This document shows positions 32,836 to 42,788 of a DNA stretch of 64,000 bases, in pieces. The DNA is from Novosphingobium aquimarinum (GTDB lineage: Bacteria; Pseudomonadota; Alphaproteobacteria; Sphingomonadales; Sphingomonadaceae), in contig NZ_WRPO01000013.1 of NCBI RefSeq assembly GCF_009746585.1, forward strand, positions 1-64,000. Direction: 5' to 3'. A model generated the notes under the pieces. The model was not told the origin of the DNA. It saw nothing but the letters and a program-made list of their open reading frames with translations, and did no database searches. Position numbers and translations under genes: made by a program. Every line of letters begins with the position of its first letter. Positions within the stretch are counted from its first letter, which is position 1.

Positions 32836-33036
32836 ATGGGTTGGGAATTCGATGAGGCTGGCAAGTTCGGGAGCGAACGGGCAGCCGAAGACTATGCGAA
32901 GCGCAACAACATCGATCCGCGTGATGTCCAGCTGACCCGCAAGGGTGAGGAGGTCGAACTCAACATCCGCCGGTCGGCCCTCGATGGCCGTAAGCTGCGC
33001 GACAATGGCGAAGGTCGCCGGGACGGCTGGGGCTGA
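32836..33036 (+). CDS. Small hypothetical protein downstream of traI
   Basis: 66 aa, basic C-terminus (LDGRKLRDNGEGRRDGWG). AAGGAG (32823-32828) lies 7 nt before ATG 32836 and decides it over the ATG at 32782 inside traI. No family recognised. It continues the tra operon. Confidence 0.5.
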   Translation: MGWEFDEAGKFGSERAAEDYAKRNNIDPRDVQLTRKGEEVELNIRRSALDGRKLRDNGEGRRDGWG

Positions 33037-33049
33037 ACGGAGGGCTACA

Positions 33050-33559
33050 ATGAGCACATTTGAATTTCTCGCCTCGCTTCTGCTGGTGGGCGTCATCGTC
33101 GCGCTTGGCTGGTCGAAAATGTCCCGAGGCTTCACTCCACAGAAACCGCTCGACCCAGTGGCGCGGCCATTCATGACGCAGCGCGAGCAAGCCATGCTGG
33201 CCGCGCTCGAGCACATCCTGCCCATGTACCGCCTCCATGCCCAGGTCTCGATGGGAGCCCTCCTCAAGGTTCCATCGGTGCCGGGCCGGCGGCCGACCCC
33301 AGCGGACTGGAATCGCTTCCAGCGAAAGATCATCGACTTTGTGGTCGAGGATCCCACGACGGGAAGGGTGGTCGCCTTGATCGAGATCGACGATCGTTCG
33401 CACGATCCCGGCAAGGATCGGGAGCGTGACGCGATGACCGCCCGGGCCGGCTATCACACATTGCGGATCCCCGCTGGTGCAAGCCCCACGGTACAGACGG
33501 TGCTCGGTTTCGTGGGTGACCTTCGCGACGGTGCGGCGAGCGCCGCATATCAGGGATAA
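33050..33559 (+). CDS. Membrane-anchored DUF2726 (nuclease-fold) protein
   Basis: 169 aa. Residues 5-22 form one membrane segment. The soluble part has the DUF2726 pattern IIDFVVEDPTTG, then VVALIEIDDRSHD; D96, E112 and D114 would be the acidic residues of a PD-(D/E)xK-like restriction-endonuclease fold. Substrate and function are unknown. It follows the 66-aa gene by 13 nt with GGAGGG before its ATG, so it belongs to the tra operon. Confidence 0.75.
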   Translation: MSTFEFLASLLLVGVIVALGWSKMSRGFTPQKPLDPVARPFMTQREQAMLAALEHILPMYRLHAQVSMGALLKVPSVPGRRPTPADWNRFQRKIIDFVVEDPTTGRVVALIEIDDRSHDPGKDRERDAMTARAGYHTLRIPAGASPTVQTVLGFVGDLRDGAASAAYQG

Positions 33560-33564
33560 CCGGC

Positions 33565-34224
33565 ATGGGGCTCAAAGATCGCGACTATATGCGCGAGCGC
33601 TATCGCGCGCGCGCGAAGGGAACCCGATGGAACGATCGGGCCGGGCGCGTCGAGGGCGCCTGGTTCGATCCCGTCAACCGCGGTTTCGATTATCAGCGCG
33701 GCCGGTTGAGGGGATCGCGCGGTAATGCCGGCGGGATGCTGCGCTGGATGTCGCTCGCGTTGAGCCTGTTTCTCATCGCTATCCCGGTGTGGCATTCGCT
33801 GAAGCGGGAAGGCTGGCTGGCGGATAGTGAACCCGGATTACCCTTCCCCGAAACGGGCAGCGTGACGGTCAACCCCGCATTGGATCCGGCCGGGGCGACA
33901 TCGCGGATGGCAGTCACGACCTCCGATGCGAACGCCGTCGTTCAGCTCTTCGACCCTCAAAGCGGGCGGCATGTGATCTCGGTCTATGTCCGCAAGAACG
34001 ATCGGGCGATAATCGCGGTTCCACCTGGAACCTATCGGATGAAAGTGGCGGAAGGGCAGCGTTGGCACGGCCCGGTGGACTTTTTCGGTTCGTCAACGAC
34101 CTATGACGCCGTCGTGCCGCTGATGGTGTTCACCAGACAACGGGGCAATGGCATCGACCTGCACAGGCGTCCGAACGGCACATTGCCGACACGGCCCAAC
34201 TGGCGCGGTCCAGCGCCCCTGTAA
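33565..34224 (+). CDS. Membrane protein of the tra operon, unknown function
   Basis: 219 aa. The first 55 residues are basic and Arg/Tyr-rich (cytoplasmic), residues ~58-76 are one membrane segment, and the rest is a periplasmic domain with beta strands and a GTYRMKVAEGQRWHGPVDFF motif. A similar gene accompanies traD/traI in several sphingomonad plasmids as far as I recall, so it may act in transfer. It starts 5 nt after the DUF2726 gene and ends the plus-strand transfer block. Confidence 0.55.
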   Translation: MGLKDRDYMRERYRARAKGTRWNDRAGRVEGAWFDPVNRGFDYQRGRLRGSRGNAGGMLRWMSLALSLFLIAIPVWHSLKREGWLADSEPGLPFPETGSVTVNPALDPAGATSRMAVTTSDANAVVQLFDPQSGRHVISVYVRKNDRAIIAVPPGTYRMKVAEGQRWHGPVDFFGSSTTYDAVVPLMVFTRQRGNGIDLHRRPNGTLPTRPNWRGPAPL

Positions 34225-34261
34225 CGAACGATCATGCGGAAGCGCGGCCGAAGACCCGGTC

Positions 34262-35173
34262 CTATCGAGCGGCGGGCGCCGATACCTCTTCGGTTTTCAG
34301 CGCATGGGCAATTTCGAAGATATGAAGAATGATCGGGTCCTTCTCAGCAGATCGGATCGCTGCCTGCAACAGAATAGGAGGCGGTGACTGATCGAAAACG
34401 CGAACGATCTCGCCACTAGATATCTTCTCTCCCACCATGTTGAGAGGAAACAAGCTTACGCCGCCGCTGGACACGATGATATCGATCAGAGAATGCAGGT
34501 CGTTGCAGGTGTTTATCTTCCCGTCATGATATCCCAGTCCACCCAAGGCATCATGCATGATCGCATGCATGGGGGAGCTTCGTGCCAATGACCAGAACAG
34601 CAGGTCTTTTGGGGGCACGAGTCGCTGCTCCAGCATGTTCGCGAGGCTGGGAGACGCGAGCCATATCAACTCGACCTCGCCGATCCGCCGCGTCTTGATG
34701 CCGGGCATTTCAACGGGACCGATCGCGAAAACCAGATCGGCCGCGCCACTTAGAAGTCCATCGATCAGTTTCGATGTCAGGTCGATTTCGATCTCCAGTG
34801 AAAGCCCTGGCATCTCCTGACGGATCGCATTCACGAAAGCGGACAGGCAACTGGCGGCCGCAATTTCACCCGATCCGATACGGACGATGCCGGCCACGCT
34901 GCTGAGGTCCACCGGATTGAGCAGGGCCTGTTGAAGCGACGGCCACACCTGCTCGCATCGGCGCACCAGTTCACGGCCCTGGACAGACAGGATCATGTTA
35001 CGCCCTTGTCGCGCGAACAACGGAATTCCCAGGTGATTCTCAAGTTCGCGTATTCGCGCGGAAATGCCCGGTTGCGTGGTGTTGAGGCGATTCGCTGCCG
35101 CGCTGAACGAGCCAAGGCGGTTGATCCAAAGCAGGGTTTCCAGATGGTAGAGCGCGATCCGATTCATCACCAT
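34262..35173 (-). CDS. LysR-type transcriptional regulator
   Basis: 303 aa. The N-terminal winged helix reads LETLLWINRLGSFSAAANRL, then NTTQPGISARIRELENHLG (residues 11-50), followed by FARQGRNMILSVQGREL. The effector domain spans residues 90-290. It is divergent from pdhA across 100 bp, the standard arrangement for a LysR protein controlling the adjacent operon. The region is more AT-rich than the transfer genes. Start 35173 (M1) or 35167 (M3). Confidence 0.85.
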   Translation of the reverse strand: MVMNRIALYHLETLLWINRLGSFSAAANRLNTTQPGISARIRELENHLGIPLFARQGRNMILSVQGRELVRRCEQVWPSLQQALLNPVDLSSVAGIVRIGSGEIAAASCLSAFVNAIRQEMPGLSLEIEIDLTSKLIDGLLSGAADLVFAIGPVEMPGIKTRRIGEVELIWLASPSLANMLEQRLVPPKDLLFWSLARSSPMHAIMHDALGGLGYHDGKINTCNDLHSLIDIIVSSGGVSLFPLNMVGEKISSGEIVRVFDQSPPPILLQAAIRSAEKDPIILHIFEIAHALKTEEVSAPAAR

Positions 35174-35208
35174 TGGTTATACATACATCGAATGAACTAT
35201 GATTTGAA
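35173..35208. promoter_or_regulatory. Divergent promoter region lysR/pdhA
   Basis: Minus strand: TTCAAA (35203-35208), 17 bp, TATGTA (35180-35185) for the lysR gene. Plus strand: a weaker TTGGTT (35173-35178), 18 bp, CTATGA (35197-35202) for pdhA. The two overlap fully, so one bound LysR dimer could control both. Confidence 0.4.
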
Positions 35209-35273
35209 CTGATGTGACATTTATCTCATGGCCAGACCCCGAAAGCGCAGCAGGCAGGGGAAGGGAAGGGTTC

Positions 35274-36356
35274 GTGGCCAAAGAGCAGCATGTGAAGGCA
35301 GAGAGCCGAGCCGGGCCGGCAAGGCGGGCTTCGGTTTCATCTGGATCCGCCTCCAATCGCGAACGTCCGGCCGAGCCCGTCCGCTATCAGGCGACCAATG
35401 CGGAGATGCTGGAACTCTACCGCCAGATGCTGCTGATCCGCCGTTTCGAGGAAAAGGCCGGCCAGCTTTACGGCTTCGGCATGATCGGCGGCTTCTGCCA
35501 TCTTTATATCGGGCAGGAGGCCGTCGCCGTCGGCCTGCAATCGGCTATGAGGGTGGGCAAGGACAGCGTCATCACCGGCTATCGCGACCACGGCCACATG
35601 CTGGCCTACGGGATCGATCCCAAGGTCATCATGGCAGAGCTGACCGGCCGCGCTGCGGGCATTTCACGCGGCAAGGGCGGGTCGATGCACATGTTCTCGG
35701 TCGATCATGGCTTCTATGGCGGCCACGGCATCGTCGGCGCGCAGGTGGGGCTGGGCACGGGCCTAGCCTTCAAGCATAAATATGCGGATGATGGCGGCGT
35801 CTGCCTCACCTATTTCGGCGACGGCGCGGCCAATCAGGGACAGGTCTACGAAAGCTTCAACATGGCGGAGCTGTGGAAGCTGCCGGTGATTTTCGTGATC
35901 GAGAACAACCAGTACGCCATGGGAACCAGCGTCAACCGCGCGTCGGCCGAGGACCAACTCTATCGGCGCGGCGAGAGCTTCCGCATCCCCGGCATCCAGG
36001 TGGACGGCATGGACGTGCTCGCTGTCCGTGGCGCTGCTGAGGAAGCCCGGCAGTGGGTGCTGTCCGGCAAGGGGCCGATCCTCCTGGAATTGAAGACCTA
36101 CCGCTATCGGGGCCATTCCATGTCCGATCCGGCCAAGTACCGCTCGCGCGAGGAAGTGCAGGCGGTCCGCGACAAGTCCGATGCCATCGAGCATCTCAAG
36201 CAGGAGTTGGAGGCGGCCGGCGTCACCGAGGATGAGTTGAAGGCGCTGGAGAAGGAGATCCGCCAGATCGTTCAGGAAGCCGCCGACTTCGCCGAGCAGG
36301 CCCCGGAGCCCGAGCTTGCCGAACTCTATACCGATGTGCTGGTGGGGCAATATTGA
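35274..36356 (+). CDS. pdhA: Pyruvate dehydrogenase E1 component, alpha subunit
   Basis: 360 aa from GTG 35274, which follows GGGAAGGGAAGG; the open frame extends to a GTG at 35214 without a ribosome site. The E1-alpha core starts near residue 40 ([16 protein letters not shown]) and includes [13 protein letters not shown], the [10 protein letters not shown] loop, the phosphate loop [11 protein letters not shown] and the thiamine-diphosphate motif GDGAANQGQ...[10 protein letters not shown] (gap shown). The enzyme decarboxylates pyruvate with E1-beta. First gene of the pdhABC-lpd operon; the stop overlaps pdhB by one base. Confidence 0.94.
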   Translation: MAKEQHVKAESRAGPARRASVSSGSASNRERPAEPVRYQATNAEMLELYRQMLLIRRFEEKAGQLYGFGMIGGFCHLYIGQEAVAVGLQSAMRVGKDSVITGYRDHGHMLAYGIDPKVIMAELTGRAAGISRGKGGSMHMFSVDHGFYGGHGIVGAQVGLGTGLAFKHKYADDGGVCLTYFGDGAANQGQVYESFNMAELWKLPVIFVIENNQYAMGTSVNRASAEDQLYRRGESFRIPGIQVDGMDVLAVRGAAEEARQWVLSGKGPILLELKTYRYRGHSMSDPAKYRSREEVQAVRDKSDAIEHLKQELEAAGVTEDELKALEKEIRQIVQEAADFAEQAPEPELAELYTDVLVGQY

Positions 36357-37726
36357 TGGCGATTGAACTGAAGATGCCGGCGCTTTCTCCCACCATGGAG
36401 GAGGGTACGCTCGCAAAGTGGCTCGTCAAGGAAGGCGATGCGGTGAAATCCGGCGACATCCTCGCGGAGATCGAGACCGACAAGGCGACGATGGAATTCG
36501 AGGCAGTGGACGAGGGCATCATCGCCAAGATCGTCATTCCTGAAGGCACCGACGGCGTGAAAGTGGGCGCGGTGATCGCGCTGATCGCTGGCGAGGGTGA
36601 AAGCGCCGTGACGGTCCAAGCCGCCGCCCCCGCTCCCAAGGTCGAGGCACCCGCGCCCAAGGCGGCGGAGCCGGCCCCGCAGCCGGTTGCGGCGCCTGCG
36701 CCCCGCGCGGCGGTTGCCGATCCCGATATTCCCGCCGGCACCGAGATCGTGAAGACCACGGTGCGCGAGGCGTTGCGCGACGCCATGGCCGAGGAGATGC
36801 GCGCCGACGACCGCGTCTTCGTGATGGGCGAGGAAGTGGCGCAATATCAGGGCGCCTACAAGGTGACGCAGGGCCTGCTGGAAGAGTTCGGCGATCGCCG
36901 CGTCATCGACACCCCGATCACCGAGTATGGTTTTGCCGGCATAGGCACAGGCGCGGCGATGGGCGGCTTGAAGCCGATCGTCGAGTTTATGACCTTCAAC
37001 TTCGCCATGCAGGCGATCGACCACATCATCAACTCGGCGGCCAAGACCAACTATATGTCCGGCGGCCAGATGCGCTGCCCGGTGGTGTTCCGCGGCCCCA
37101 ACGGCGCCGCCAGCCGCGTCGGCGCCCAGCACAGCCAGAATTACGGGCCCTGGTATGCTGCCGTTCCTGGCCTGATCGTGATCGCGCCTTACTCGGCCGC
37201 CGACGCCAAGGGGCTGCTGAAGGCCGCGATCCGCTCGCCCGATCCGGTCGTGTTCCTGGAAAACGAGTTGCTCTACGGCCAGAGCTTCGACGTGCCGAAG
37301 CTGGACGATCATGTCCTGCCGATTGGCAAGGCCCGCATCGCCCGCGCGGGGCGTGACGTGACCCTGGTGAGCTACTCCATTGGTGTCGGTGTCGCGCTGG
37401 AAGCCGCCGACAAGCTGGCAGATGAAGGTGTTGACGCGGAGGTGATCGACCTGCGCACGCTCCGCCCGCTCGATAAGGAAACCGTGCTGAAGTCGCTCGC
37501 CAAGACCAACAGGATGGTGGTGGTGGAGGAAGGCTGGCCGGTCTGCTCCATCTCCTCGGAGATCATCGCCATCGCCATGCAGGAAGGCTTCGACGACCTC
37601 GACGCCCCGGTGCTCCGCGTCACCAACAAGGACGTGCCGCTGCCGTATGCCGCGAATCTGGAAAAGGCCGCGCTCATCAAGGCGGATGACGTGGTCGCGG
37701 CGGTCAAGCGCGTCCGTTATCGCTGA
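36356..37726 (+). CDS. pdhB: Pyruvate dehydrogenase E1 component, beta subunit with lipoyl domain
   Basis: 456 aa. Residues 1-80 are a lipoyl domain with the modified lysine in [11 protein letters not shown] (K ~44), followed by an Ala/Pro linker to ~135 and then the E1-beta transketolase-like domain ([18 protein letters not shown], later TLRPLDKET). E1-beta with its own lipoyl domain is characteristic of alphaproteobacteria. Its lipoyl domain is almost identical to that of the adjacent E2, pointing to a domain duplication or gene conversion. Confidence 0.94.
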   Translation: MAIELKMPALSPTMEEGTLAKWLVKEGDAVKSGDILAEIETDKATMEFEAVDEGIIAKIVIPEGTDGVKVGAVIALIAGEGESAVTVQAAAPAPKVEAPAPKAAEPAPQPVAAPAPRAAVADPDIPAGTEIVKTTVREALRDAMAEEMRADDRVFVMGEEVAQYQGAYKVTQGLLEEFGDRRVIDTPITEYGFAGIGTGAAMGGLKPIVEFMTFNFAMQAIDHIINSAAKTNYMSGGQMRCPVVFRGPNGAASRVGAQHSQNYGPWYAAVPGLIVIAPYSAADAKGLLKAAIRSPDPVVFLENELLYGQSFDVPKLDDHVLPIGKARIARAGRDVTLVSYSIGVGVALEAADKLADEGVDAEVIDLRTLRPLDKETVLKSLAKTNRMVVVEEGWPVCSISSEIIAIAMQEGFDDLDAPVLRVTNKDVPLPYAANLEKAALIKADDVVAAVKRVRYR

Positions 37727-37745
37727 CGCCTGCGGAGTTTCGAAA

Positions 37746-39008
37746 ATGCCGATTGAACTCAAGATGCCCGCGTTGTCTCCCACGATGGAGGAGGGTTCGC
37801 TCGCCAAATGGCTGGTGAAGGAGGGCGATGTGGTGAAGTCTGGCGACCTGCTGGCCGAAATCGAAACCGACAAGGCGACGATGGAATTCGAGGCGGTGGA
37901 CGAAGGCATTATCGCGAAAATCCTCATCCCCGAAGGTACAGAAGGCGTGAAGGTCGGGACCGTCGTCGCCATGCTTGCCGCCGAAGGCGAGGATATCACC
38001 GCTATCGGGGAAGGGGCTGTTCCCGCGCTTCTGCCGGCCCCCGAGATTGCCGACAAGGTCGCTACATCCATTCCCGCCGCTGTTCCTGTCGCGTCGTCAG
38101 CCGCACCCGCAATTGGTGCCAGCCGTATCAAGGCCAGCCCGCTTGCCCGTCGTCTGGCGGAGGCAAGCGCCATCGATCTTTCTACGATAAGAGGCTCCGG
38201 GCCTAATGGCCGCATCGTCAAGGTTGACATTGATGGCGCGACGCCTGCCTCGATGCCGGCCGTCGCTCCGGGGGTCCCCGCGGCGTTTGCCGCCGCAGTA
38301 CCGTCGATCGAACCCGACATTCCACACGAAGTCGTCAAGCTGTCAAACATGCGGAAAGTCATTGCCCGACGGCTCACCGAATCGAAGCAGCAGGTTCCGC
38401 ACATCTACCTCACGGCCGATATCCACCTCGATCCATTGCTGAAGCTTCGGGCCGATCTCAACGACGGGCTTGCCGAACGCGGTGTCAAGCTCTCGGTCAA
38501 CGATCTGCTGGTCAAGGCCTTGGCGGCCGCCCTTATCGAAGTGCCCAGCTGCAATGTGCAGTTTGCCGGCGACAATCTGCTGCGGTTCAGCCGCGTCGAT
38601 ATTTCGGTGGCGGTATCGATCCCCGGCGGCCTGATCACGCCGATCATCGCGGGCGCGAACGCCAAGGGCGTTGCCGCAATCTCCAGCGAGATGAAGGATA
38701 GGGCGGAGCGCGCGCGCAACGGTAAATTGCAGCCGCATGAATATCAGGGCGGCACCGCCAGCCTGTCGAACATGGGCATGTTCGGCATCAAGCAGTTCGA
38801 GGCTGTCATTAACCCGCCCCAGGCCATGATCATGGCGATCGGCGCGGGCGAAAAGCGGCCTTATGTAGTGAACAATGCGCTGACCGTTGCCACGGTGATG
38901 TCGGTAACCGGCAGCTTCGATCACCGCGCGATCGATGGGGCGGACGGTGCGCAACTGATGGCCGCTTTCAAGCGCATCGTTGAGAAGCCGCTGACACTGT
39001 TGGCCTGA
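37746..39008 (+). CDS. pdhC: Dihydrolipoamide acetyltransferase (E2)
   Basis: 420 aa. Lipoyl domain 1-80 ([11 protein letters not shown]), linker, peripheral subunit-binding domain ~125-160 ([19 protein letters not shown], then [12 protein letters not shown]), and catalytic domain with [12 protein letters not shown] near residue 395, containing the HxxxDG active site. It transfers the acetyl group to CoA and forms the core of the complex. One lipoyl domain only, as is common in alphaproteobacteria. Confidence 0.94.
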   Translation: MPIELKMPALSPTMEEGSLAKWLVKEGDVVKSGDLLAEIETDKATMEFEAVDEGIIAKILIPEGTEGVKVGTVVAMLAAEGEDITAIGEGAVPALLPAPEIADKVATSIPAAVPVASSAAPAIGASRIKASPLARRLAEASAIDLSTIRGSGPNGRIVKVDIDGATPASMPAVAPGVPAAFAAAVPSIEPDIPHEVVKLSNMRKVIARRLTESKQQVPHIYLTADIHLDPLLKLRADLNDGLAERGVKLSVNDLLVKALAAALIEVPSCNVQFAGDNLLRFSRVDISVAVSIPGGLITPIIAGANAKGVAAISSEMKDRAERARNGKLQPHEYQGGTASLSNMGMFGIKQFEAVINPPQAMIMAIGAGEKRPYVVNNALTVATVMSVTGSFDHRAIDGADGAQLMAAFKRIVEKPLTLLA

Positions 39009-39028
39009 ATCTCAAGGAATTTCCGAAC

Positions 39029-40426
39029 ATGGCTGATAGTTACGACGTGATTGTCCTTGGCTCAGGCCCCGGCGGCTATGTCGCCGCGATCCGCGCCGCT
39101 CAGCTCAAGTTGAACACGGCGATTGTCGAGCGCGAGAATCTAGGCGGTGTCTGCCTCAACTGGGGTTGCATACCCACCAAGGCGTTGCTGCGCTCGGCGG
39201 AGGTTTTTCGCTACATGCGGCATGCCAAGGATTATGGCCTGGTCGCGGAGAAGATAACCGCCGATCTGGATGCAGTGGTGAAGCGCTCACGCGGCGTTGC
39301 CAGGCAGCTTAATCAGGGTGTCTCGCACCTGATGAAGAAGAACGGGATCGCCGTTTATATGGGTGAGGGGAAGCTCACCGGCAAAGGGAGGCTTTCTGTC
39401 ACAGCGCCGGATGGTAAGACCAGTGAGTTGACCGCGAAGAATATTATCATCGCCACGGGCGCGCGTGCTCGCGATCTGCCGTTCCCGAAAGCCGATGGAA
39501 AGCGCGTCTGGACCTATCGCCACGCGATGAACCCGCCGGAAATGCCGAACAAGCTGCTTGTTATCGGCTCGGGCGCGATCGGCATCGAGTTCGCCAGCTT
39601 TTACAACGACATGGGCGCGGAAGTGACAGTCGTCGAGATGCTGGACAGGATCGTTCCGGTCGAGGATGCAGATGTCTCGACCTTCCTGGAAAAAGCGTTG
39701 GTGAAGCAGGGCATGAAGATCTTGACGGGTGCAGGTGTCCAAAAGCTCGATATCGGTGCCACCGGCGTAACAGTCGCGATCAAAGCCCGGGATGGCAAAC
39801 TTGTTTCGGACGAATACAGCCATGTCATCGTGGCAATCGGGATCGTCCCAAACACCGAAACCGTTGGGCTTGAGGCACTGGGTGTGAAAACGGAGCGTGG
39901 CCACATTGTTACCGATGGCGCATGCCGCACCAATGTCGAGGGAATCTGGGCGATCGGAGACGCCACGGCGCCGCCTTGGCTAGCGCACAAGGCCAGCCAT
40001 GAAGGTGTTATCGCGGCAGAAACCATAGCGGGTCAGCATCCGCACGCAATGGACCCCAGGAACATTCCCGGCTGCACCTATTGCCACCCGCAGATCGCTA
40101 GTGTCGGCCTCACCGAAACAAATGCGAGGGAAGCAGGTCACGAAGTGAGGATTGGCACCTTTCCCTTCATCGGCAATGGCAAGGCTATCGCGCTCGGCGA
40201 GCCAGAAGGCTTCGTCAAGACGGTATTTGATGCCCAAACTGGCGAGCTGCTGGGCGCACACATGGTCGGCCCGGAGGTGACCGAAATGATCCACGGCTTC
40301 ACCATCGGTCGTACACTGGAAACAACCGAGGCGGAGCTGATGGAAACGGTTTTTCCGCATCCGACCATTTCCGAAACGATGCATGAAAGCGTGCTTGCTG
40401 CCTTCGGGCGCGCAGTCCATATTTAG
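39029..40426 (+). CDS. lpd: Dihydrolipoamide dehydrogenase (E3)
   Basis: 465 aa, full length. FAD motif GSGPGGYVAA (residues 11-20), redox pair in GGVCLNWGCIPTK (C43-C48), NAD motif VIGSGAIGIEFASF, and the C-terminal active-site HPTISETMHE. It re-oxidises the lipoyl groups. Last gene of the PDH operon, 20 nt after pdhC. Having a dedicated E3 makes the operon self-sufficient. Confidence 0.95.
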   Translation: MADSYDVIVLGSGPGGYVAAIRAAQLKLNTAIVERENLGGVCLNWGCIPTKALLRSAEVFRYMRHAKDYGLVAEKITADLDAVVKRSRGVARQLNQGVSHLMKKNGIAVYMGEGKLTGKGRLSVTAPDGKTSELTAKNIIIATGARARDLPFPKADGKRVWTYRHAMNPPEMPNKLLVIGSGAIGIEFASFYNDMGAEVTVVEMLDRIVPVEDADVSTFLEKALVKQGMKILTGAGVQKLDIGATGVTVAIKARDGKLVSDEYSHVIVAIGIVPNTETVGLEALGVKTERGHIVTDGACRTNVEGIWAIGDATAPPWLAHKASHEGVIAAETIAGQHPHAMDPRNIPGCTYCHPQIASVGLTETNAREAGHEVRIGTFPFIGNGKAIALGEPEGFVKTVFDAQTGELLGAHMVGPEVTEMIHGFTIGRTLETTEAELMETVFPHPTISETMHESVLAAFGRAVHI

Positions 40427-40496
40427 GCTATCTTCCATATTTGGGAGAGATCATGCCTCCTTCTGCTGCCGAACCACGAGCGGCGAGGCGTCAAGG

Positions 40497-41696
40497 TCAG
40501 CTACGTACTCTTGAAAGAACCCGTGCGGCGACATTGCTTCGCACCGCGAGCTTTCTACCGTAACGTAGCGCGGTTGTCGGTGAACTCCATCGCAGCGCCT
40601 GCGCAATGCCGGCTCCGTCCTCTCCGGCGGCGAAGAGGTCCTGGGTCAGGCCAACGCGCAGCGAATGTGTGGACAGCGCCTGAACCGCATCGGCCAGCTT
40701 GCTGGCGCTCAGGTTGACCAGCCCCATTTCGTAGGCGGCACTCGCCACGCGCCTGTAGATCCCATTGACCCCCTGCCGACTGAGGGCCTCCTTGCCGATG
40801 GTGTAGGTCGTTCGGGCCAGTGCCGTTTCCGGATCGGAGCCGCGCGCGCGCCGGCGATAGACACCAACCCTGCGAAACAGCAGCCCGTCCTCGATCGCGC
40901 TTTCGGCCTGCCACAAGGCGACCCTGCGCATCGTCTCGGCCGACAGCCACGCCCACGCGCCTTCCTGCTCCTGGTCGGTTTTGGAGAAGGGGATGAACAA
41001 GGTCGCCGAGCCGTCGTCCTGCGCATCGATATGCGTGGCTTCAACCCTAGTGAGCTCGCTGACCCGGAGCCCTGCGTCATAGCCGAGCGAAAGCAACGCC
41101 GCGTCCCGTAACCCCTGAAGATCGCCGCCACACGCTTCGAGTAGCGCAGCCAGGGTGAAGCCTTTGGCGGCGTGGTGATCCAGCGCCTTGCCTAACCGCA
41201 GAGGCGCAGCCTGACGCTGAAGTGCGCCTCTCTGCCGGCGGATGGCCTTCAGCGCGGCGCGAACCATCGGGGCGTCGGTCGGCGCGGCGGGCGAGGCCAA
41301 GCCCAGCATGCGGTGGACCGAGGCGATGCTGGCGATGCGCCGCGCCAGCGTCGCGGGCTTCCTGCCTTTGGCGTCCAGCGCGTTTACATAGCGCACCATA
41401 TCTTCGGGATCGGCTGGCAATGGCCTGCGGCCTTCTTCACCGCACCAGTCGCGCCAGCAGTCGAGATCGGCGGCTATCGCCGCCTTCGTCGCGTCGGCCA
41501 TCGCCGCCAGGGTCGTCTCGAGACCGAGCTGACTGATCGGCGGTAGATCGGTCGGAATGATTTCCCCGATCGTGCGCAGCAGCCGCACATCGACGGATTC
41601 GGCGTCTGTCTTGCGCGATCGTGTCGGCAGAGCAGTGTCGTTCGTCCTGACGACGATGATTTCCATGGGGGAGGATTTGGTGGAACTCTCGGTCAT
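40497..41696 (-). CDS. Tyrosine recombinase/integrase
   Basis: 399 aa. N-terminal SAM-like core-binding domain (residues ~60-150, TKAAIAADLDCWRDWC) and catalytic domain with the first Arg in AGLRVSELTRVEA, the HSLRVGLTQDLFAAG box (H-x-x-R), a Trp in ALRWSSPTTALRYGRKL, and the nucleophile Tyr of that motif. It is the type seen in plasmid and transposon integrases of alphaproteobacteria. Placed at the junction of the PDH cargo and the defence island, divergent from the genes at 41727. The start could also be the internal ATG at 41666. Confidence 0.9.
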   Translation of the reverse strand: MTESSTKSSPMEIIVVRTNDTALPTRSRKTDAESVDVRLLRTIGEIIPTDLPPISQLGLETTLAAMADATKAAIAADLDCWRDWCGEEGRRPLPADPEDMVRYVNALDAKGRKPATLARRIASIASVHRMLGLASPAAPTDAPMVRAALKAIRRQRGALQRQAAPLRLGKALDHHAAKGFTLAALLEACGGDLQGLRDAALLSLGYDAGLRVSELTRVEATHIDAQDDGSATLFIPFSKTDQEQEGAWAWLSAETMRRVALWQAESAIEDGLLFRRVGVYRRRARGSDPETALARTTYTIGKEALSRQGVNGIYRRVASAAYEMGLVNLSASKLADAVQALSTHSLRVGLTQDLFAAGEDGAGIAQALRWSSPTTALRYGRKLAVRSNVAARVLSRVRS

Positions 41697-41726
41697 CGTT
41701 CGCTATATGTCTTCCCGGAGGATATG

Positions 41727-41894
41727 ATGCAGCTCAACTCGGCAAAAGCTCTGGCCCTTGGCCGGGAGGTCCGCGAAACCTTCGGCAGCTGGAAGAAGGC
41801 ACGCGAGGCGGCCGTCCAGCGCGATGGCGTCTATGTCATCGATCGGGCGAAGATTCGTGCTGAAAAGGCCAAGAAGCTCGCCAAGACGGCCTGA
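41727..41894 (+). CDS. Small basic hypothetical protein
   Basis: 55 aa (MQLNSAKALALGREVRE at the start, ending KAKKLAKTA), predicted helical and basic. GGAGG (41717-41721) is 5 nt before ATG 41727. The stop is 6 nt before the membrane-protein gene, so the two form a pair. No family recognised. Confidence 0.5.
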   Translation: MQLNSAKALALGREVRETFGSWKKAREAAVQRDGVYVIDRAKIRAEKAKKLAKTA

Positions 41895-41900
41895 TCTCGA

Positions 41901-42635
41901 ATGACATTCGGCTACGCGCTGCTTGGCGCTCTGGTTCTTCTGCTTCCCGGGTTTGCGGGTTATTTCGGTCTTCGTATTGGCGAGGCGAGTGATTTTGTGT
42001 CGCCGCGGCCCGACCGGCCCAATTCCAATCTCACCATTTTCCTGATTGTGCTGCTGGCGCTCGCTGCGCACACCGCCGGGGCGGGAATTTTTGCCTTCAA
42101 CGAAGCGATAGCGGCGTGGAAGCCGCTGATCTCGCTTCCCTATGATCCCAATCCCTACAAGGCACTTCTGTCCGGCCAGGTCCCATCGGGGCTTTCCGCG
42201 CTCGCAATCGAACTGGAACTGCTGTTCTGCCTGGCGCTTTCCTTTGGGACCGGCTGGGTCTGCGAGAGAATGGCGCGCGCCAAGCCGATTACGACCCGAA
42301 CCGCGCCCTTGCGCTTCGGATGGCTCCTGCCGATCGTCGAGAAGGTCGAGGCCGGTGGCCATGTCGCGGTCGGTTATGTGCGCACGACGAGCGGCCACAA
42401 CGGTGCCTGGGTCGCCTATGAAGGCAGCATCCGGCGCCTGACGCTCGACGATGACGACGGAATCCGCATGGTGGTGCTCGAGCAGTGCGATCGCTTCATT
42501 GTCCGGATGACGGACGACAAGATCGAGCGGGTCGACATGGACAGCGCGCCGATCGCCATGATGCATCTTGCCGCCGACCAGATCGCCGATTTCGCAATCG
42601 AACTGTTCGAGGTTCCCGAGATCGGCGCTGACTGA
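41901..42635 (+). CDS. Membrane protein, possibly DUF6338
   Basis: 244 aa. Three hydrophobic segments (about residues 3-24, 45-66 and 100-120; the first begins YALLGALVLLLPGFAGYFGL) precede a soluble C-terminal domain with beta strands (WVAYEGSIRRLTLDDDD). The pattern of an N-terminal PGF-containing membrane segment and a C-terminal SH3-like part recalls DUF6338, but I am not sure. It forms a two-gene unit with the 55-aa protein. Confidence 0.55.
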   Translation: MTFGYALLGALVLLLPGFAGYFGLRIGEASDFVSPRPDRPNSNLTIFLIVLLALAAHTAGAGIFAFNEAIAAWKPLISLPYDPNPYKALLSGQVPSGLSALAIELELLFCLALSFGTGWVCERMARAKPITTRTAPLRFGWLLPIVEKVEAGGHVAVGYVRTTSGHNGAWVAYEGSIRRLTLDDDDGIRMVVLEQCDRFIVRMTDDKIERVDMDSAPIAMMHLAADQIADFAIELFEVPEIGAD

Positions 42636-42759
42636 GGCGAGCGGCGGCGTTCTGCTCAAAACATGCGGCACAAGGCGCGACACATCTGTGCCGCATGGTT
42701 TTTCCCCGTTCGTCATCATCCGCAAAATTTGCCCTTCCCTGCCGTTCCAGCAGCCCTGT

Positions 42760-42788
42760 ACTTACCATAATCTCCCATTATGGTAAGT
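42760..42788. other. dif/cer-like inverted repeat, candidate site-specific recombination site
   Basis: ACTTACCATAAT (42760-42771) and ATTATGGTAAGT (42777-42788) are perfect inverted repeats with a 5-bp centre. Read as XerCD arms it is ACTTACCATAA, a 7-bp centre, TTATGGTAAGT; the right arm differs from that of the ColE1 cer site (TTATGGTAAAT, from memory) at one position. It stands out as AT-rich in GC-rich DNA. It could equally serve the integrase at 40497 or be an operator. Confidence 0.45.

Noticed and set aside
36326..38404. 692-aa minus-strand open frame opposite pdhB and pdhC
   Set aside because: Spans two clear enzyme genes; its internal repeats mirror the two similar lipoyl domains.
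40453..40563. 36-aa frame after lpd (starts MPPSAAEPRAA)
   Set aside because: Runs antisense into the 3' end of the integrase gene, so most of it is shadow; possibly a gene fragment but not supportable.
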